Counted from the first letter of the stretch, positions 54,329 through 63,320 are shown. The stretch is DNA of 64,000 nucleotides from JADJEI01 sp035328465 (GCA_035328465.1 DAOLIQ010000006.1:12498-76497); one strand, 5' to 3'. The notes: a model not told the origin generated them from the letters alone. Numbers and translations are program-made.

Positions 54329-55557
54329 TAAATTGCCGTCAGTATTTGTTGCATTCTGGTTTTATTATTTGAATATGCCATAGCATTTTCCAACGAAATT
54401 TTCTTAGCAAGATAAAGGCGCTTTAAATCCTGTTCCATAGTAATCATTCCCATGGGATTATTTTGATTCATCATCATATAAATCTCAGAGAGATTATTAT
54501 TCTTGATAGCAGCCTTTACGTTGGGGTTAACAAGTAAAACTTCTTTGGCTAATACCAATCTTCCGTCCAATGCCGGAATTAATTTTTGTGACACAACGGA
54601 AATTAACACATCTGCAAGTCTATTTCTAACTCTATCTTGTTCTGACGGGTGCATTTCTGCGATAATTCTATCAATAGATTCTATAGCTGAAGATGTGTGT
54701 AACGTAGAAAAAACTTTATGTCCTGTGTCTGTCACTTCAAGTGCTGCGAGTATTGTATCGGGATCTCTCATTTCACCAACAATAATAATATCAGGATCCT
54801 GGCGTAATGCCTGGGTTACTCCCTCCTTAAAAGAAAGAACATCCTTTCCAACTTCGCGATGTTTAATAATACAATTTCTTGAAGAATGGACATACTCGAT
54901 AGGTGAAGCTATTATTATTACGTGGGCAGGGTCGGCATCATTGTGTGCATCAACAATGGCATCGAGTGTGGTTGACTTACCAGAGCCGGTTATTCCCGTA
55001 ATTAATGACAAGCCAAACTTTATATATGAATGGCTCATCCACTTAACTGCATTAGGATGAAACCCTAGAGTATCCAATGGGCGAATAGCAGAATTTATCG
55101 CGCGCATATTTAAAGTTAGGGTATCAAGATCGAAATAAACATCAGAACGAAATCTGACGTCAATTTTTTTTCTCTCATATAAAAAAGTATGACTAAAATC
55201 TAAATTTCGATCTTGTAAAAGTGAATTTCGCTGATTCTCATTTAATAGATTGGCAATTATAGTGGAGGTTTCGTCATTAGAAAACTTAGGAAGGTCGTTG
55301 GCTCGTTCTTTAATACCGTGAGTTCTCATCCAAATATAACCTTCATTTCCATGACCGCCAGTTTCAATATCAGAAGCTTCTTTTTCGATCATACTGACAA
55401 GAAACTTGTTGTACAAATCCCTTAATGTTGTTCGTTCTGCAGCCGAAAGGTTGTCTATATTCTTAAGCACAAAAGCAACTCGCTCGGCATTCGAATAATA
55501 ACCGGGAATAGTTGAAACAAAATTAGCAAGGATATTTCTTTCTGCGTCTATCTTCAC
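54328..55557 (-). CDS. PilT-like retraction ATPase with altered Asp box
   Basis: A 409-residue hexameric motor ATPase: a PilT-like N-domain (KEASDIETGG, about 59-68), Walker A GITGSGKST (188-196), Walker B region IIIVGEMRDPDT, His-box GHKVFSTLHT and a PilT-like C-terminal part (GMITMEQDLKRLYLAKKIS). The usual Asp box EDPIEY reads ASPIEY (217-222), losing the Asp and the preceding Glu. An extra N-terminal segment of about 50 residues precedes the usual start. Start codon GTG 55557. It overlaps the PilM-PilN gene by one base. Confidence 0.85.
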   Translation of the reverse strand: MKIDAERNILANFVSTIPGYYSNAERVAFVLKNIDNLSAAERTTLRDLYNKFLVSMIEKEASDIETGGHGNEGYIWMRTHGIKERANDLPKFSNDETSTIIANLLNENQRNSLLQDRNLDFSHTFLYERKKIDVRFRSDVYFDLDTLTLNMRAINSAIRPLDTLGFHPNAVKWMSHSYIKFGLSLITGITGSGKSTTLDAIVDAHNDADPAHVIIIASPIEYVHSSRNCIIKHREVGKDVLSFKEGVTQALRQDPDIIIVGEMRDPDTILAALEVTDTGHKVFSTLHTSSAIESIDRIIAEMHPSEQDRVRNRLADVLISVVSQKLIPALDGRLVLAKEVLLVNPNVKAAIKNNNLSEIYMMMNQNNPMGMITMEQDLKRLYLAKKISLENAMAYSNNKTRMQQILTAI

Positions 55558-55653
55558 TTTTCTAACTTCTAATTGTTTAGATTTATATTTTACTTTTTCA
55601 CTTGAATACTAAATTTTGAAATGACATGTAAAATATCCTTCCGAATCGGTAAA

Positions 55654-57447
55654 TTACTCATCCGAAGTGGAGGCTAAGACTTCCTCGATAGAGGATAAGC
55701 CAAGTTTTACTTTTTCAAGTCCGGCTTCTCTAAGATTAAGTGTACCGTCTTTTTTAGCCTGAATTCGCAGCTTTTCTTCATCTACGTCTTCTCCGGACCG
55801 AACGATGATTTGCCGAATCTCTTTTGTAAAATACAAAGCCTCGTGAATAGCGAGCCTGCCTTTATAGCCAGAACCGCCGCATTTTGAACATCCTTTGGCT
55901 TCATATACCGTGTAATTTCGCCATTCTGCAATGTTTAGCCCTGCGGCCTCCATTAAAGGCTCATCAAAATTCGCAAGTTTTTTCTTACAGTCATTGCAAA
56001 GTCTTCTAATCAACCTTTGTGCCACAATCAAGTTAATTGCATAAGCTATTAGAAATGGTTCGATTCCCATCTTATATAATCTTGCAACTGCGCTTGGAGC
56101 ATCGTTTGTGTGAAGCGTAGAAAAAGTTAAGTGTCCGGTATTAGCTAATTTAACGGCAACCTCTGCGGTTTCCTTATCACGCATTTCACCTACAAGAACA
56201 ATATCAGGATCGTGACGAAGAATTGACCGAATCGCTTGCTCAAAATTCATTTTAAAACCGATCTTCAATTGTCTTGCTCCTTTAATCACATACTCAACTG
56301 GATCTTCAACCGTAAGCACATTCACAGTGGGGTCAATTACTTGATACAATGCCGCAACGAGGGTAGTACTTTTTCCACTCCCTGTTGGTCCGGTTAGGAT
56401 AACCATCCCCTGCGGCTGCTTGATTGCTTTTATAAATGCTTCTTTGCTGTAACCGCTTAGTCCAAGTTTTTCAAGATCGGTGATGACTTTTCTGTCATCA
56501 AGAATTCTTATTACGATGCTTTCAAATTTATTTTTTAATTCAGTCCCCACCATTGGCAGTACCGAAACTCTGTACCGAATGATATGATCATCAATTTCGC
56601 GCTGCATAAAACCATCCTGAGCCATTTCTCTTTCAAATCTGTCCATACCCTTTCCGCGGTCTTTAATTACAGAAACGATAGCTTCGGGTAATGTGTTTTC
56701 CTGAGTGTGCCAAAGTTGAAGTTCGCCGTCGAGACGAAAATATATTTCTGTTTTATTCCCTACTTTGGGGACAAAATGAATATCGCTTGCACCCTTTCTA
56801 ACACCTTCAACAAGTGCAGCCTCGACTAAATTTATTAGCGCACTTTTGTTAATTTCAGCATCAAGTTCCTGCTCATCAAGTCCGCCTTCATCACGCTCGA
56901 GATGGATCATATCGGCAGATTCATCTTCCATCATTTTAAGATAGATATTTTCAGGAGGGAGAATTAACTGGATAAGTTTTTCGTAATCTTTTTTCTTAAT
57001 GAAAATTACTTCATATTTTTTTACATTCAGACCAAAAGCAATTTTGGGGATATTTCGATCAGTGGGGTCAATAGAGGCAAGGATAAGTTTATCTTTTATT
57101 TTTTCGTCGAACATAAAAGGAATAACTTTGTGTTCGAGCATTTGGTTTTTTAAATTTTCGCCGGAGCTGTTTATTAAGCCCTTTATGGCTTCTAATTTAC
57201 TTGCAGGAATTTCTTCTACCCGAACATCTAATTCTCTGAATGCATAAAGAACGGCGACTTCCCTGAATATTGTATCGTGATCATAATTAAAATCCTGAAC
57301 GAGTATCTGGGCGAGATTTCTTTTTATCTTACTCTTATCATTAATTTTAGCATTTAGCGCCCGCTCAAGCATTTGGGCATCTATTATTCCCTTCTTAAAT
57401 AAGAGATAGCCTATTTTATCAGTAAGTTCAAGATTTGTTTCGATCAT
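55654..57447 (-). CDS. pilB: PilB/GspE-type assembly ATPase
   Basis: A 597-residue extension ATPase: an N-terminal MshEN-like region (about 1-150), ASDIHF (about 220-225), Walker A GPTGSGKST (353-361), an intact TVEDPVEY Asp box, DIVLVGEMRDKETAEVA and TGHLTFSTLHTNDAPSA, plus the zinc site formed by CNDC and CSKC near residues 475-530. All features are canonical, in contrast to the adjacent PilT-like protein. Its start overlaps the pilC stop by four bases. Confidence 0.95.
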   Translation of the reverse strand: MIETNLELTDKIGYLLFKKGIIDAQMLERALNAKINDKSKIKRNLAQILVQDFNYDHDTIFREVAVLYAFRELDVRVEEIPASKLEAIKGLINSSGENLKNQMLEHKVIPFMFDEKIKDKLILASIDPTDRNIPKIAFGLNVKKYEVIFIKKKDYEKLIQLILPPENIYLKMMEDESADMIHLERDEGGLDEQELDAEINKSALINLVEAALVEGVRKGASDIHFVPKVGNKTEIYFRLDGELQLWHTQENTLPEAIVSVIKDRGKGMDRFEREMAQDGFMQREIDDHIIRYRVSVLPMVGTELKNKFESIVIRILDDRKVITDLEKLGLSGYSKEAFIKAIKQPQGMVILTGPTGSGKSTTLVAALYQVIDPTVNVLTVEDPVEYVIKGARQLKIGFKMNFEQAIRSILRHDPDIVLVGEMRDKETAEVAVKLANTGHLTFSTLHTNDAPSAVARLYKMGIEPFLIAYAINLIVAQRLIRRLCNDCKKKLANFDEPLMEAAGLNIAEWRNYTVYEAKGCSKCGGSGYKGRLAIHEALYFTKEIRQIIVRSGEDVDEEKLRIQAKKDGTLNLREAGLEKVKLGLSSIEEVLASTSDE

Positions 57448-58817
57448 GTTTGATTATTTTCAATTTGAATAATTGATGCAGTCCCCGGAGTTTTAGGACG
57501 AACTGTAGCTGTTTCGGCAGAGACAAGTGTTAATGCAATCATGACAACCATAATAACCATTGCAATTACTACCTGAATAAGTTCAATTAAATTTTTCAAT
57601 TTATAAACCGTTTCGCTTTCGTAGTAATTTGCTAATTGCAGTGTCGTGTTTTTAATAGTACCTGTTTCTTCGCCGGAATGAAATCGCGAGAGAGCTGTTT
57701 CTGTAAAAACTCCTGCAGCTTCAAATGAGTCCGTCATTCCAATTCCCTTTTTAATCATCATCGGAATTGCAATTGTTTTAATTCGATCTTCGAAATAACG
57801 ATTGTCAGTAGCTTCTGCAGCTATTTTGATTGGTTCTATACTTTCTGCAGAGCCGCTGTAAAGAGCATAAAATACGCGGCAATAAACTTCAATTAATGTT
57901 TTATGGACTAACGGACCCAAAACAGGAATGGACAGCATAAATTTATCAACCCATAGCCCGCCTTTTTTCGTTTTTGACCATTGCCAAAAAACAATGGGGG
58001 GGATAGCACAAACAAGAGCAACTAACAGCCAATTCTCAACAAGAAAGTCACTGATCTTTAAAGTAAATGCTGTCATCGGCGGCAAATCAATCCCGAATTT
58101 AACAAATAACTTTGCTGTTTCGGGAAATATGTATCCGACATAAAAAAGTACTGCAAGGAATAAAACGAATAGAGTAACAGCAGGAGTGATCAATGCACTT
58201 TTTAGATTTTTTCTAAATTCCTGTCTGCGCTCTAAAAACTTTGCGGTAGATTTGTAGATTTCTGCCATGTTTCCGCTTTTGGAAGCAAGCCCAAGCATGT
58301 AGGCAGTAAATTTTCCGAATACGGATTGATACCTTAAAAATGTTGTTTCACTGTCCGCGCCTTTTTTTAATTCATTATTAATTTCTTTTAATGTTTCTTT
58401 TAGCGCTTTGTTTTGTGTGTCATTTATAAGCAGGGTTAATATTTCGGCATAAGCTAATTTTTGATCAAGCAGCTCGGCACTTATTTTTACAAAAGTAACA
58501 ATATCGGAAGTTGGCGGTTTGCGCTGGATGTCGAGAAGTTTTTTATGCACCGAAACAATATTATACCCCATCCTTCTTAAAGCATCTTCAACTTCCCTTT
58601 TATTGAAAGCTTTTTGCTCGCCGGTGATAGGCTTCTCTTTACCTTTTCTGACTTTATACAGAAAGGTAGATTTTTTTTCGATGCTTAGAATCTTGAGGTG
58701 ATTTTTATCCGCAAGTTTCTGAATTTTTTGTTTTCCTTCTTTAGCAGAGTTCACCGAAAGAGTTCCGGTGATGGTCTGTCCCGAAGTTTTCTGAGCAGTA
58801 AATTTATATTCTAGCAT
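57444..58817 (-). CDS. pilC: PilC/GspF-type platform protein
   Basis: A 457-residue inner-membrane platform. N-terminal residues about 1-100 are an extra soluble domain (AQKTSGQTITGTLSVNSAKEGK...); two GspF repeats follow (first near KISAELLDQKLAYAEILTLL, second near HKTLIEVYCRVFYALYSGS), each with membrane segments such as LFVLFLAVLFYVGYIF and the C-terminal VIAMVIMVVMIALTL. It anchors the PilB/PilT motors. It is separated from the pilin genes by a terminator-like hairpin. Confidence 0.92.
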   Translation of the reverse strand: MLEYKFTAQKTSGQTITGTLSVNSAKEGKQKIQKLADKNHLKILSIEKKSTFLYKVRKGKEKPITGEQKAFNKREVEDALRRMGYNIVSVHKKLLDIQRKPPTSDIVTFVKISAELLDQKLAYAEILTLLINDTQNKALKETLKEINNELKKGADSETTFLRYQSVFGKFTAYMLGLASKSGNMAEIYKSTAKFLERRQEFRKNLKSALITPAVTLFVLFLAVLFYVGYIFPETAKLFVKFGIDLPPMTAFTLKISDFLVENWLLVALVCAIPPIVFWQWSKTKKGGLWVDKFMLSIPVLGPLVHKTLIEVYCRVFYALYSGSAESIEPIKIAAEATDNRYFEDRIKTIAIPMMIKKGIGMTDSFEAAGVFTETALSRFHSGEETGTIKNTTLQLANYYESETVYKLKNLIELIQVVIAMVIMVVMIALTLVSAETATVRPKTPGTASIIQIENNQT

Positions 58818-58825
58818 AATTCCTT

Positions 58826-58869
58826 TAAAATAGAAAGGCTGGCAAAATATAACAATTTTGTCAGCCTTT
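58826..58869 (-). terminator. Hairpin between pilin genes and pilC
   Basis: A 15-bp stem with one G-T pair (58834-58848 with 58855-58869) around a six-base loop, followed on the minus strand by TCTATTTTAA. It is placed to reduce transcription from the abundant pilin genes into the machinery genes. Confidence 0.75.
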
Positions 58870-58922
58870 AGAAAATATTATTTAATTAATCTATTTCATT
58901 TAATTGATTAATTCTCTAATTA

Positions 58923-59291
58923 TTAATCAACCGTGGAATTTATAGTTGTGGAAGTAACAACCGTAGTAACAGTCCAGTCATAATCGGTATCATTAGGCGT
59001 CCCTGTTAAAGTAACGGCATCAGCTGTAACATCTGCCTCCCAAGCGGTAGTAGGAGTAGAAGCTAAAGCTGTCGGGATTGTCCAACCCGTGAAAGAATTA
59101 TTACCACCATCCATTGAAGTTGGTTTCTTATAATACTGCTGAGCAAGCGCGCCAAGGTTTGTACCTTCAGAGATGATAGTATCTTTTGCTGAAGATTCTG
59201 CATTTGCGTTAAACAAGTTGATGCCGACGACTACAGCTATACCAACTACGATTACGCCAAGAACGATTAAGAGAAGTTGTTGTTGACCCAT
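58923..59291 (-). CDS. Pilin-like protein 2
   Basis: A 122-residue protein beginning MGQQQLLLIVLGVIVVGIAV: a one- or two-residue leader ending in Gly, then a hydrophobic helix (about 5-26) and an acidic, Thr-rich globular tail. The canonical Glu at +5 and the Phe at +1 of class III pilins are absent (Gln, Gln, Gln, Leu, Leu). The N terminus is nearly identical to the neighbouring pilin-like protein. GGAGAT precedes the start. It may be a structural subunit or a minor pilin; processing cannot be predicted with confidence. Confidence 0.75.
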   Translation of the reverse strand: MGQQQLLLIVLGVIVVGIAVVVGINLFNANAESSAKDTIISEGTNLGALAQQYYKKPTSMDGGNNSFTGWTIPTALASTPTTAWEADVTADAVTLTGTPNDTDYDWTVTTVVTSTTINSTVD

Positions 59292-59336
59292 GATAGATCT
59301 CCTTTATATATTTATGAGTATTGTTAATTAGAACAT

Positions 59337-59717
59337 TTAGTTTAATATTTCTGATGTTACAGAATTAGGTTCTACTGTTGTTTGAACTTTCACTGAATCA
59401 TCATCGTTTACTACATCATTTCCCGTGCCAATGATTATTACCTTTGAAGCTTCAACGCTTGCAACATAATAACCGCTTGAAGTTGTTGCCAATTGATCGG
59501 GAATATCCCAACCTTCAAAACTAAAACCACCCCCTCCAAAAGTTTTAGGTTTTTCATAAAACGTCATAGCCATATTTCCCAGGTTCATACATTCATTCAT
59601 TACTATATCGCGTTTTGTATCCGCAGCGTGTTGTCTGAACAAAGTAATAGCAAAAGCAACTGCTATTGCCACTACAATCAGACCTACTACGATTAGTAAT
59701 AATTGTTGCTGTCCCAT
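59337..59717 (-). CDS. Pilin-like protein 1
   Basis: A 126-residue paralogue beginning MGQQQLLLIVVGLIVVAIAV with a hydrophobic helix to about residue 27 and an acidic tail; both proteins share NLG-A (EGTNLGALA / ECMNLGNMA), KP-x-x-GG and a SF-x-GW-x-IP motif. It lacks the usual Glu5 as well. It is 45 nt upstream of the second pilin-like gene and heads the leftward cluster. AAAGGAA precedes the start; the upstream region contains a TGGCAC that could be half of a sigma-54 promoter. Confidence 0.75.
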   Translation of the reverse strand: MGQQQLLLIVVGLIVVAIAVAFAITLFRQHAADTKRDIVMNECMNLGNMAMTFYEKPKTFGGGGFSFEGWDIPDQLATTSSGYYVASVEASKVIIIGTGNDVVNDDDSVKVQTTVEPNSVTSEILN

Positions 59718-60230
59718 CTAAATTCCTTTATTATACGTTTCGGGGTTATTAACAAGAAAAAAAGTGCCAGAAAAAATTTATTTAATTAACATTTGAAATA
59801 CTTCAAAAGAATAACATTGAAACATTAAAGAGAATATTTTACAGGTAAAGTTGGCATAAATAGTAAATGTTACTTCCTGAGGAAAGATTATTTTCTTTTT
59901 TTGAAGAATAATGGAGATAGTAATAAAAAAAATTAATAAGCAGTTAAGAAATACTGACCGATTTGAGTTTCCGAACACACATGTCCACCGAGAATTATAC
60001 AGCAGCATTTCCATTCCAAAATTTCTATCGGAATAAATTACTTGTAAGAAAGGGACTTTTATCCCAAAATTACCGACATCTTTTCGATAACAAACATCGA
60101 GTAACGTAGCTATACTTAAAACCGTTTACTATAATGAGTAATCTGTTGCGAACCGGATGGTATAAAAAATCATTTTTATAAAAGGGAAAGAAGTTTATTT
60201 TTGTGCATCACAAAAAAGGATTACTTAACA
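59718..60230. other. Divergent intergenic region upstream of the pilin cluster
   Basis: This 513-nt stretch has no supported gene. A 78-codon frame on the minus strand (59778-60014) has no ribosome-binding site and a composition unlike neighbouring proteins. The region holds the promoter of the pilin genes and that of the lipoprotein gene at 60231. A TATAAT (inside ACTATAATG near 60131) and the TGGCAC at 59764-59769 are the only promoter-like words noted. Confidence 0.5.
59755..59769 (-). promoter_or_regulatory. Partial sigma-54-like promoter upstream of the pilins
   Basis: The minus strand reads TGGCAC, five T residues, then TTCT. The -24 element is perfect; the -12 element should be TTGC and lacks the key GC. 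It lies about 38 nt before the pilin start codon. Weak evidence, recorded because an NtrC-type activator gene is in the same region. Confidence 0.2.
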
Positions 60231-60725
60231 ATGAGAATAAATAAAATATATTCTATTACTATGTTCTTAACAGCATTAACGTTTTTATTTGTTATTGGCT
60301 GTGAGAAAAAAACAGAAACAAACCCGGAAGAAAAAGTTGAAACCACAATTGAAAAACCCACCGTTGAAACTCCGGTCGAAAAAGTTGATTCCGTTAAACC
60401 GGAGGCACCAAAGATTGTTATCCCCGATATGCTGGGTACGTGGTCGGGAACGTTTGATAGCCGTGCGTGCACTTTGAAAATAACCAAACAAGACAGCACA
60501 GCTTTTAGCGGAAGCATTACTATAAATTACAGAGAGGTTGTAAATCAATCTGTTTCAGGATCAATCAATGTTGAAAAAAACACTGTGTCTATGAGGGATT
60601 TAATTCATAGTAGATATCAGGGGACTTATTCCGGAAAACTTTCTGCCGATTTGAAAAATTTATCCGGGACATTCACTATTACTGTTGATAAGAAAAACTT
60701 ATCATTTAATTTGAACAAAAAATAA
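60231..60725 (+). CDS. Lipoprotein of unknown function
   Basis: A 164-residue lipoprotein: signal and lipobox ending FLFVIGC, lipidated Cys about 24, then a linker of about 40 residues rich in Glu, Lys, Pro and Val with repeats such as VEKPTVETPVEKV, then a beta-barrel-like domain from LGTWSGTFDSR (a pattern of small calycin-like lipoproteins). Function unknown. ATG 60231 follows AAAGGA; an in-frame start at 60201 was rejected. It is 24 nt before the PEGA lipoprotein, probably an operon. Confidence 0.78.
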   Translation: MRINKIYSITMFLTALTFLFVIGCEKKTETNPEEKVETTIEKPTVETPVEKVDSVKPEAPKIVIPDMLGTWSGTFDSRACTLKITKQDSTAFSGSITINYREVVNQSVSGSINVEKNTVSMRDLIHSRYQGTYSGKLSADLKNLSGTFTITVDKKNLSFNLNKK

Positions 60726-60749
60726 TCATCAAAAAAAGGAAAAAACCTA

Positions 60750-61499
60750 ATGAACAAAATACTCTCGTTATTATTCATTCTTTCAATTGGCTTTGTGCTT
60801 TCATCCTGCGACAGCACAACTGACCCTGTAATTCCACCGGTTACTACAGGCAGCATTTATCTTGAATCAACTCCTGCCGGTGCAGAAATTTGGGTTGACG
60901 GTATTAACTCGGGTAAAGTTACTCCCGATAGCGTAGTTAATCTTGACGAAGGAAATAGAAACATCACTCTAAAACTTGCTGACTACGACGATACTACATT
61001 CACTATGACCGTTATTGCAGGACAACAAGTTTCAAAAGATGTAACAATGATTTCAAATCTTTTCCTAACTTTTCATGGAACCGCAAGGTTATGGGAAACT
61101 TTAGGAACAACTGCAGATCAACCAAGCGGACTTGATCTTTCATCAGGAAATCCTTATGGAATTTCTTCAGCTGATAAAGATAAAGTTGACATATATTACT
61201 CAAGTAATGGTTACCTGGTAAAAAGTGCCGACCTTGCTTCCGGATTAACAAGGGTAACTGCATTTATGGTTGGCGGTGCTTCTGATTTGAACGATGGAAT
61301 AGATTCGCCGCTAAGATCAACAGGAATATGGTTAGATAATATGGACGATAGAGAACCTAACTATGTTTACCTTTATGACAATGATGGTCACTATTCAAAA
61401 ATTAAAATTGTAAATTCTGGTGGTGGTTTTAGCGGTGAAGATGCATGGGTTGAAGTTGAATGGTGGTACAACGAAACTGTCGATGATGTAAGATTCTAA
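60750..61499 (+). CDS. PEGA-domain lipoprotein
   Basis: A 249-residue lipoprotein: lipobox SIGFVLSSC (lipidated Cys about 20), a PEGA domain (about 34-100; GSIYLESTPAGAEIWVDGINSGKVTPDSV), then a beta-rich domain ending in WVEVEWWYNETVDDVRF. PEGA domains bind the cell wall or surface layers. The C-terminal domain is not one I recognise. It is followed by a strong terminator. Confidence 0.8.
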   Translation: MNKILSLLFILSIGFVLSSCDSTTDPVIPPVTTGSIYLESTPAGAEIWVDGINSGKVTPDSVVNLDEGNRNITLKLADYDDTTFTMTVIAGQQVSKDVTMISNLFLTFHGTARLWETLGTTADQPSGLDLSSGNPYGISSADKDKVDIYYSSNGYLVKSADLASGLTRVTAFMVGGASDLNDGIDSPLRSTGIWLDNMDDREPNYVYLYDNDGHYSKIKIVNSGGGFSGEDAWVEVEWWYNETVDDVRF

Positions 61500-61524
61500 T
61501 CTTATTATTATAGATAGAATTTGG

Positions 61525-61560
61525 AGCCGCAGAGTTTTCTGCGGCTTTTTTTATTTTTTA
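61525..61560 (+). terminator. Terminator of the lipoprotein pair
   Basis: AGCCGCAGA (61525-61533) pairs with TCTGCGGCT (61538-61546) around four bases, followed by a long T-rich run that reaches into the end of aspS on the other strand. Confidence 0.88.
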
Positions 61561-63320
61561 ATTTGAATGTGAAGCTCGTTTAATTGCTCTTCCGATACTG
61601 CCGATGGGGCTTCATCCATTAGCGAAAGCGCGGATGCTGTTTTCGGAAATGCTATCACCTCTCTTATTGAATCTTCGCCGGCAAAAATCATTACCAATCT
61701 ATCAAAACCGAATGCTATTCCTCCGTGCGGGGGGGCGCCGTATTTAAATGCATTCATTAAAAAACCAAACTTGTATTGTGCTTCTTCGTCACTTATTCCA
61801 AGTGCTTTAAACATTTTTGCCTGCAGCTTAGAGCTGTGAATTCTGATACTTCCACCCGCAATTTCACTGCCATTTAACACAAGATCGTAAGCCCGTGCGT
61901 GCACCTTTGACAGATCGCTATCCATAAACTCAACATCTTCAGGCCGGGGCGAAGTGAAAGGATGGTGCATTGCATAGTATCTTTTTGTTTCTTCATCCCA
62001 CTCGAACAAAGGAAAATCAGTGACCCAAAGTAATTTTGGTTCGGAATCGGGTTTAATTAATTCAAGCCGCCTTGCCATTTCTAATCGAAGTGCGCCCATG
62101 ATACTAAGAGTTTTATTTTTTGCACCCGAAAGAATTAATATTAGGTCGCCATTTTTAGCGTTCATATTTTTTATTAATGATTTCTGTTCAGTTTCAGAAA
62201 TGAACTTCGCAGTTGGTCCCTCAATTAGTTCGTCTTTAACACGAAGCCAGATAAGACCTCCTGCACCAAGTTTCTTTACAAAATCGGTAAGAGTGTCAAG
62301 TTGATTGCGAGTGTATTTGCCGCAATCCGATGCGAGCAGGCCGGTGATGATTCCATTATTGTCAATTGAATCTTTGAACACTTTAAATCCTGTTTGAGTA
62401 AAAATGTTATTCAAAGTTACAAGCTGAAGATCAAAACGAAGATCGGGTTTATCGCTGCCGTACGTTTCCATTGCTTCGTTAAAAGATAATCTTGTCAATG
62501 GAAGTGAAAGTTCTTTATTCCAAATCTGCTTATAAAATTCTTTCATTAATCCTTCAACAATTACGAAAATATTTTCCTGATCAACGAAAGACATCTCAAC
62601 ATCTATTTGTGTAAACTCCGGTTGACGGTCGGCGCGCAGGTCTTCATCTCTGAAACATTTTACAATTTGGAAATAACGATCGAAGCCTGATACCATCAGC
62701 AATTGCTTGTAAGTTTGCGGAGATTGAGGCAGAGCATAAAATTTTCCTCGATGAATTCTGCTTGGGACAAGATAATCGCGAGCACCTTCGGGGGTGCTTT
62801 TCATCAGCACGGGAGTTTCAATTTCAACAAAATTATTTTCATCAAAATATTTTCTGGTTATCTGATACATTTTATGCCGCAATAAAAAATTTTTCTGCAG
62901 CGAAGGTCGGCGAAGATCGAGATAACGAAACTTCAACCGCAACTCTTCATTCGCATCAATAATATCTTTTATCGGGAAAGGCGGGGTGATTGCTTCATTA
63001 AGAATAATTATTTTATCTGCGGCTATTTCAACAAGTCCAGTTTGCATCTCCCTATTTTCTGTTTCAGCACTTCTTTTTTGTACGGTTCCTTCAATAGAAA
63101 TAACAAATTCGCTTCTTAAAGATTTTGCTAACTGATAACTTTCTTCGTTAATCGTTGATTCAAATAGAACTTGGGTAATGCCGTAGCGATCACGCAGCCA
63201 AATGAATATAAGCCCGCCAAGATCCCGTCGTCTGTCAACCCAGCCATTAAGCACAACTCTTTGCCCAATATTATTTTCTCGTAATTCACCGCAAGAATGG
63301 GTGCGTGTTTTAAAAATCAT
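61551..63320 (-). CDS. aspS: Aspartyl-tRNA synthetase
   Basis: A 589-residue class II synthetase of the bacterial type with the GAD insertion. Visible are the N-terminal OB domain (VVLNGWVDRRRDLGGLIFIWLRD), motif 2 FRDEDLRADRQPEFTQID, and motif 3 GAPPHGGIAFGFDRLVMI. Charges tRNA-Asp in the cytosol. Its length is normal. A TTTG-N20-TATTTTTC promoter lies upstream. It converges on the PEGA lipoprotein gene. Confidence 0.98.
   Translation of the reverse strand: MIFKTRTHSCGELRENNIGQRVVLNGWVDRRRDLGGLIFIWLRDRYGITQVLFESTINEESYQLAKSLRSEFVISIEGTVQKRSAETENREMQTGLVEIAADKIIILNEAITPPFPIKDIIDANEELRLKFRYLDLRRPSLQKNFLLRHKMYQITRKYFDENNFVEIETPVLMKSTPEGARDYLVPSRIHRGKFYALPQSPQTYKQLLMVSGFDRYFQIVKCFRDEDLRADRQPEFTQIDVEMSFVDQENIFVIVEGLMKEFYKQIWNKELSLPLTRLSFNEAMETYGSDKPDLRFDLQLVTLNNIFTQTGFKVFKDSIDNNGIITGLLASDCGKYTRNQLDTLTDFVKKLGAGGLIWLRVKDELIEGPTAKFISETEQKSLIKNMNAKNGDLILILSGAKNKTLSIMGALRLEMARRLELIKPDSEPKLLWVTDFPLFEWDEETKRYYAMHHPFTSPRPEDVEFMDSDLSKVHARAYDLVLNGSEIAGGSIRIHSSKLQAKMFKALGISDEEAQYKFGFLMNAFKYGAPPHGGIAFGFDRLVMIFAGEDSIREVIAFPKTASALSLMDEAPSAVSEEQLNELHIQIKK

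Noticed and set aside
54503..55060. 185-codon open frame on the plus strand
   Set aside because: Antisense to the PilT-like gene, Ser/Thr-rich shadow composition, no motif.
59778..60014. 78-codon open frame on the minus strand
   Set aside because: In the pilin upstream region, no Shine-Dalgarno, no similarity to any family I know.
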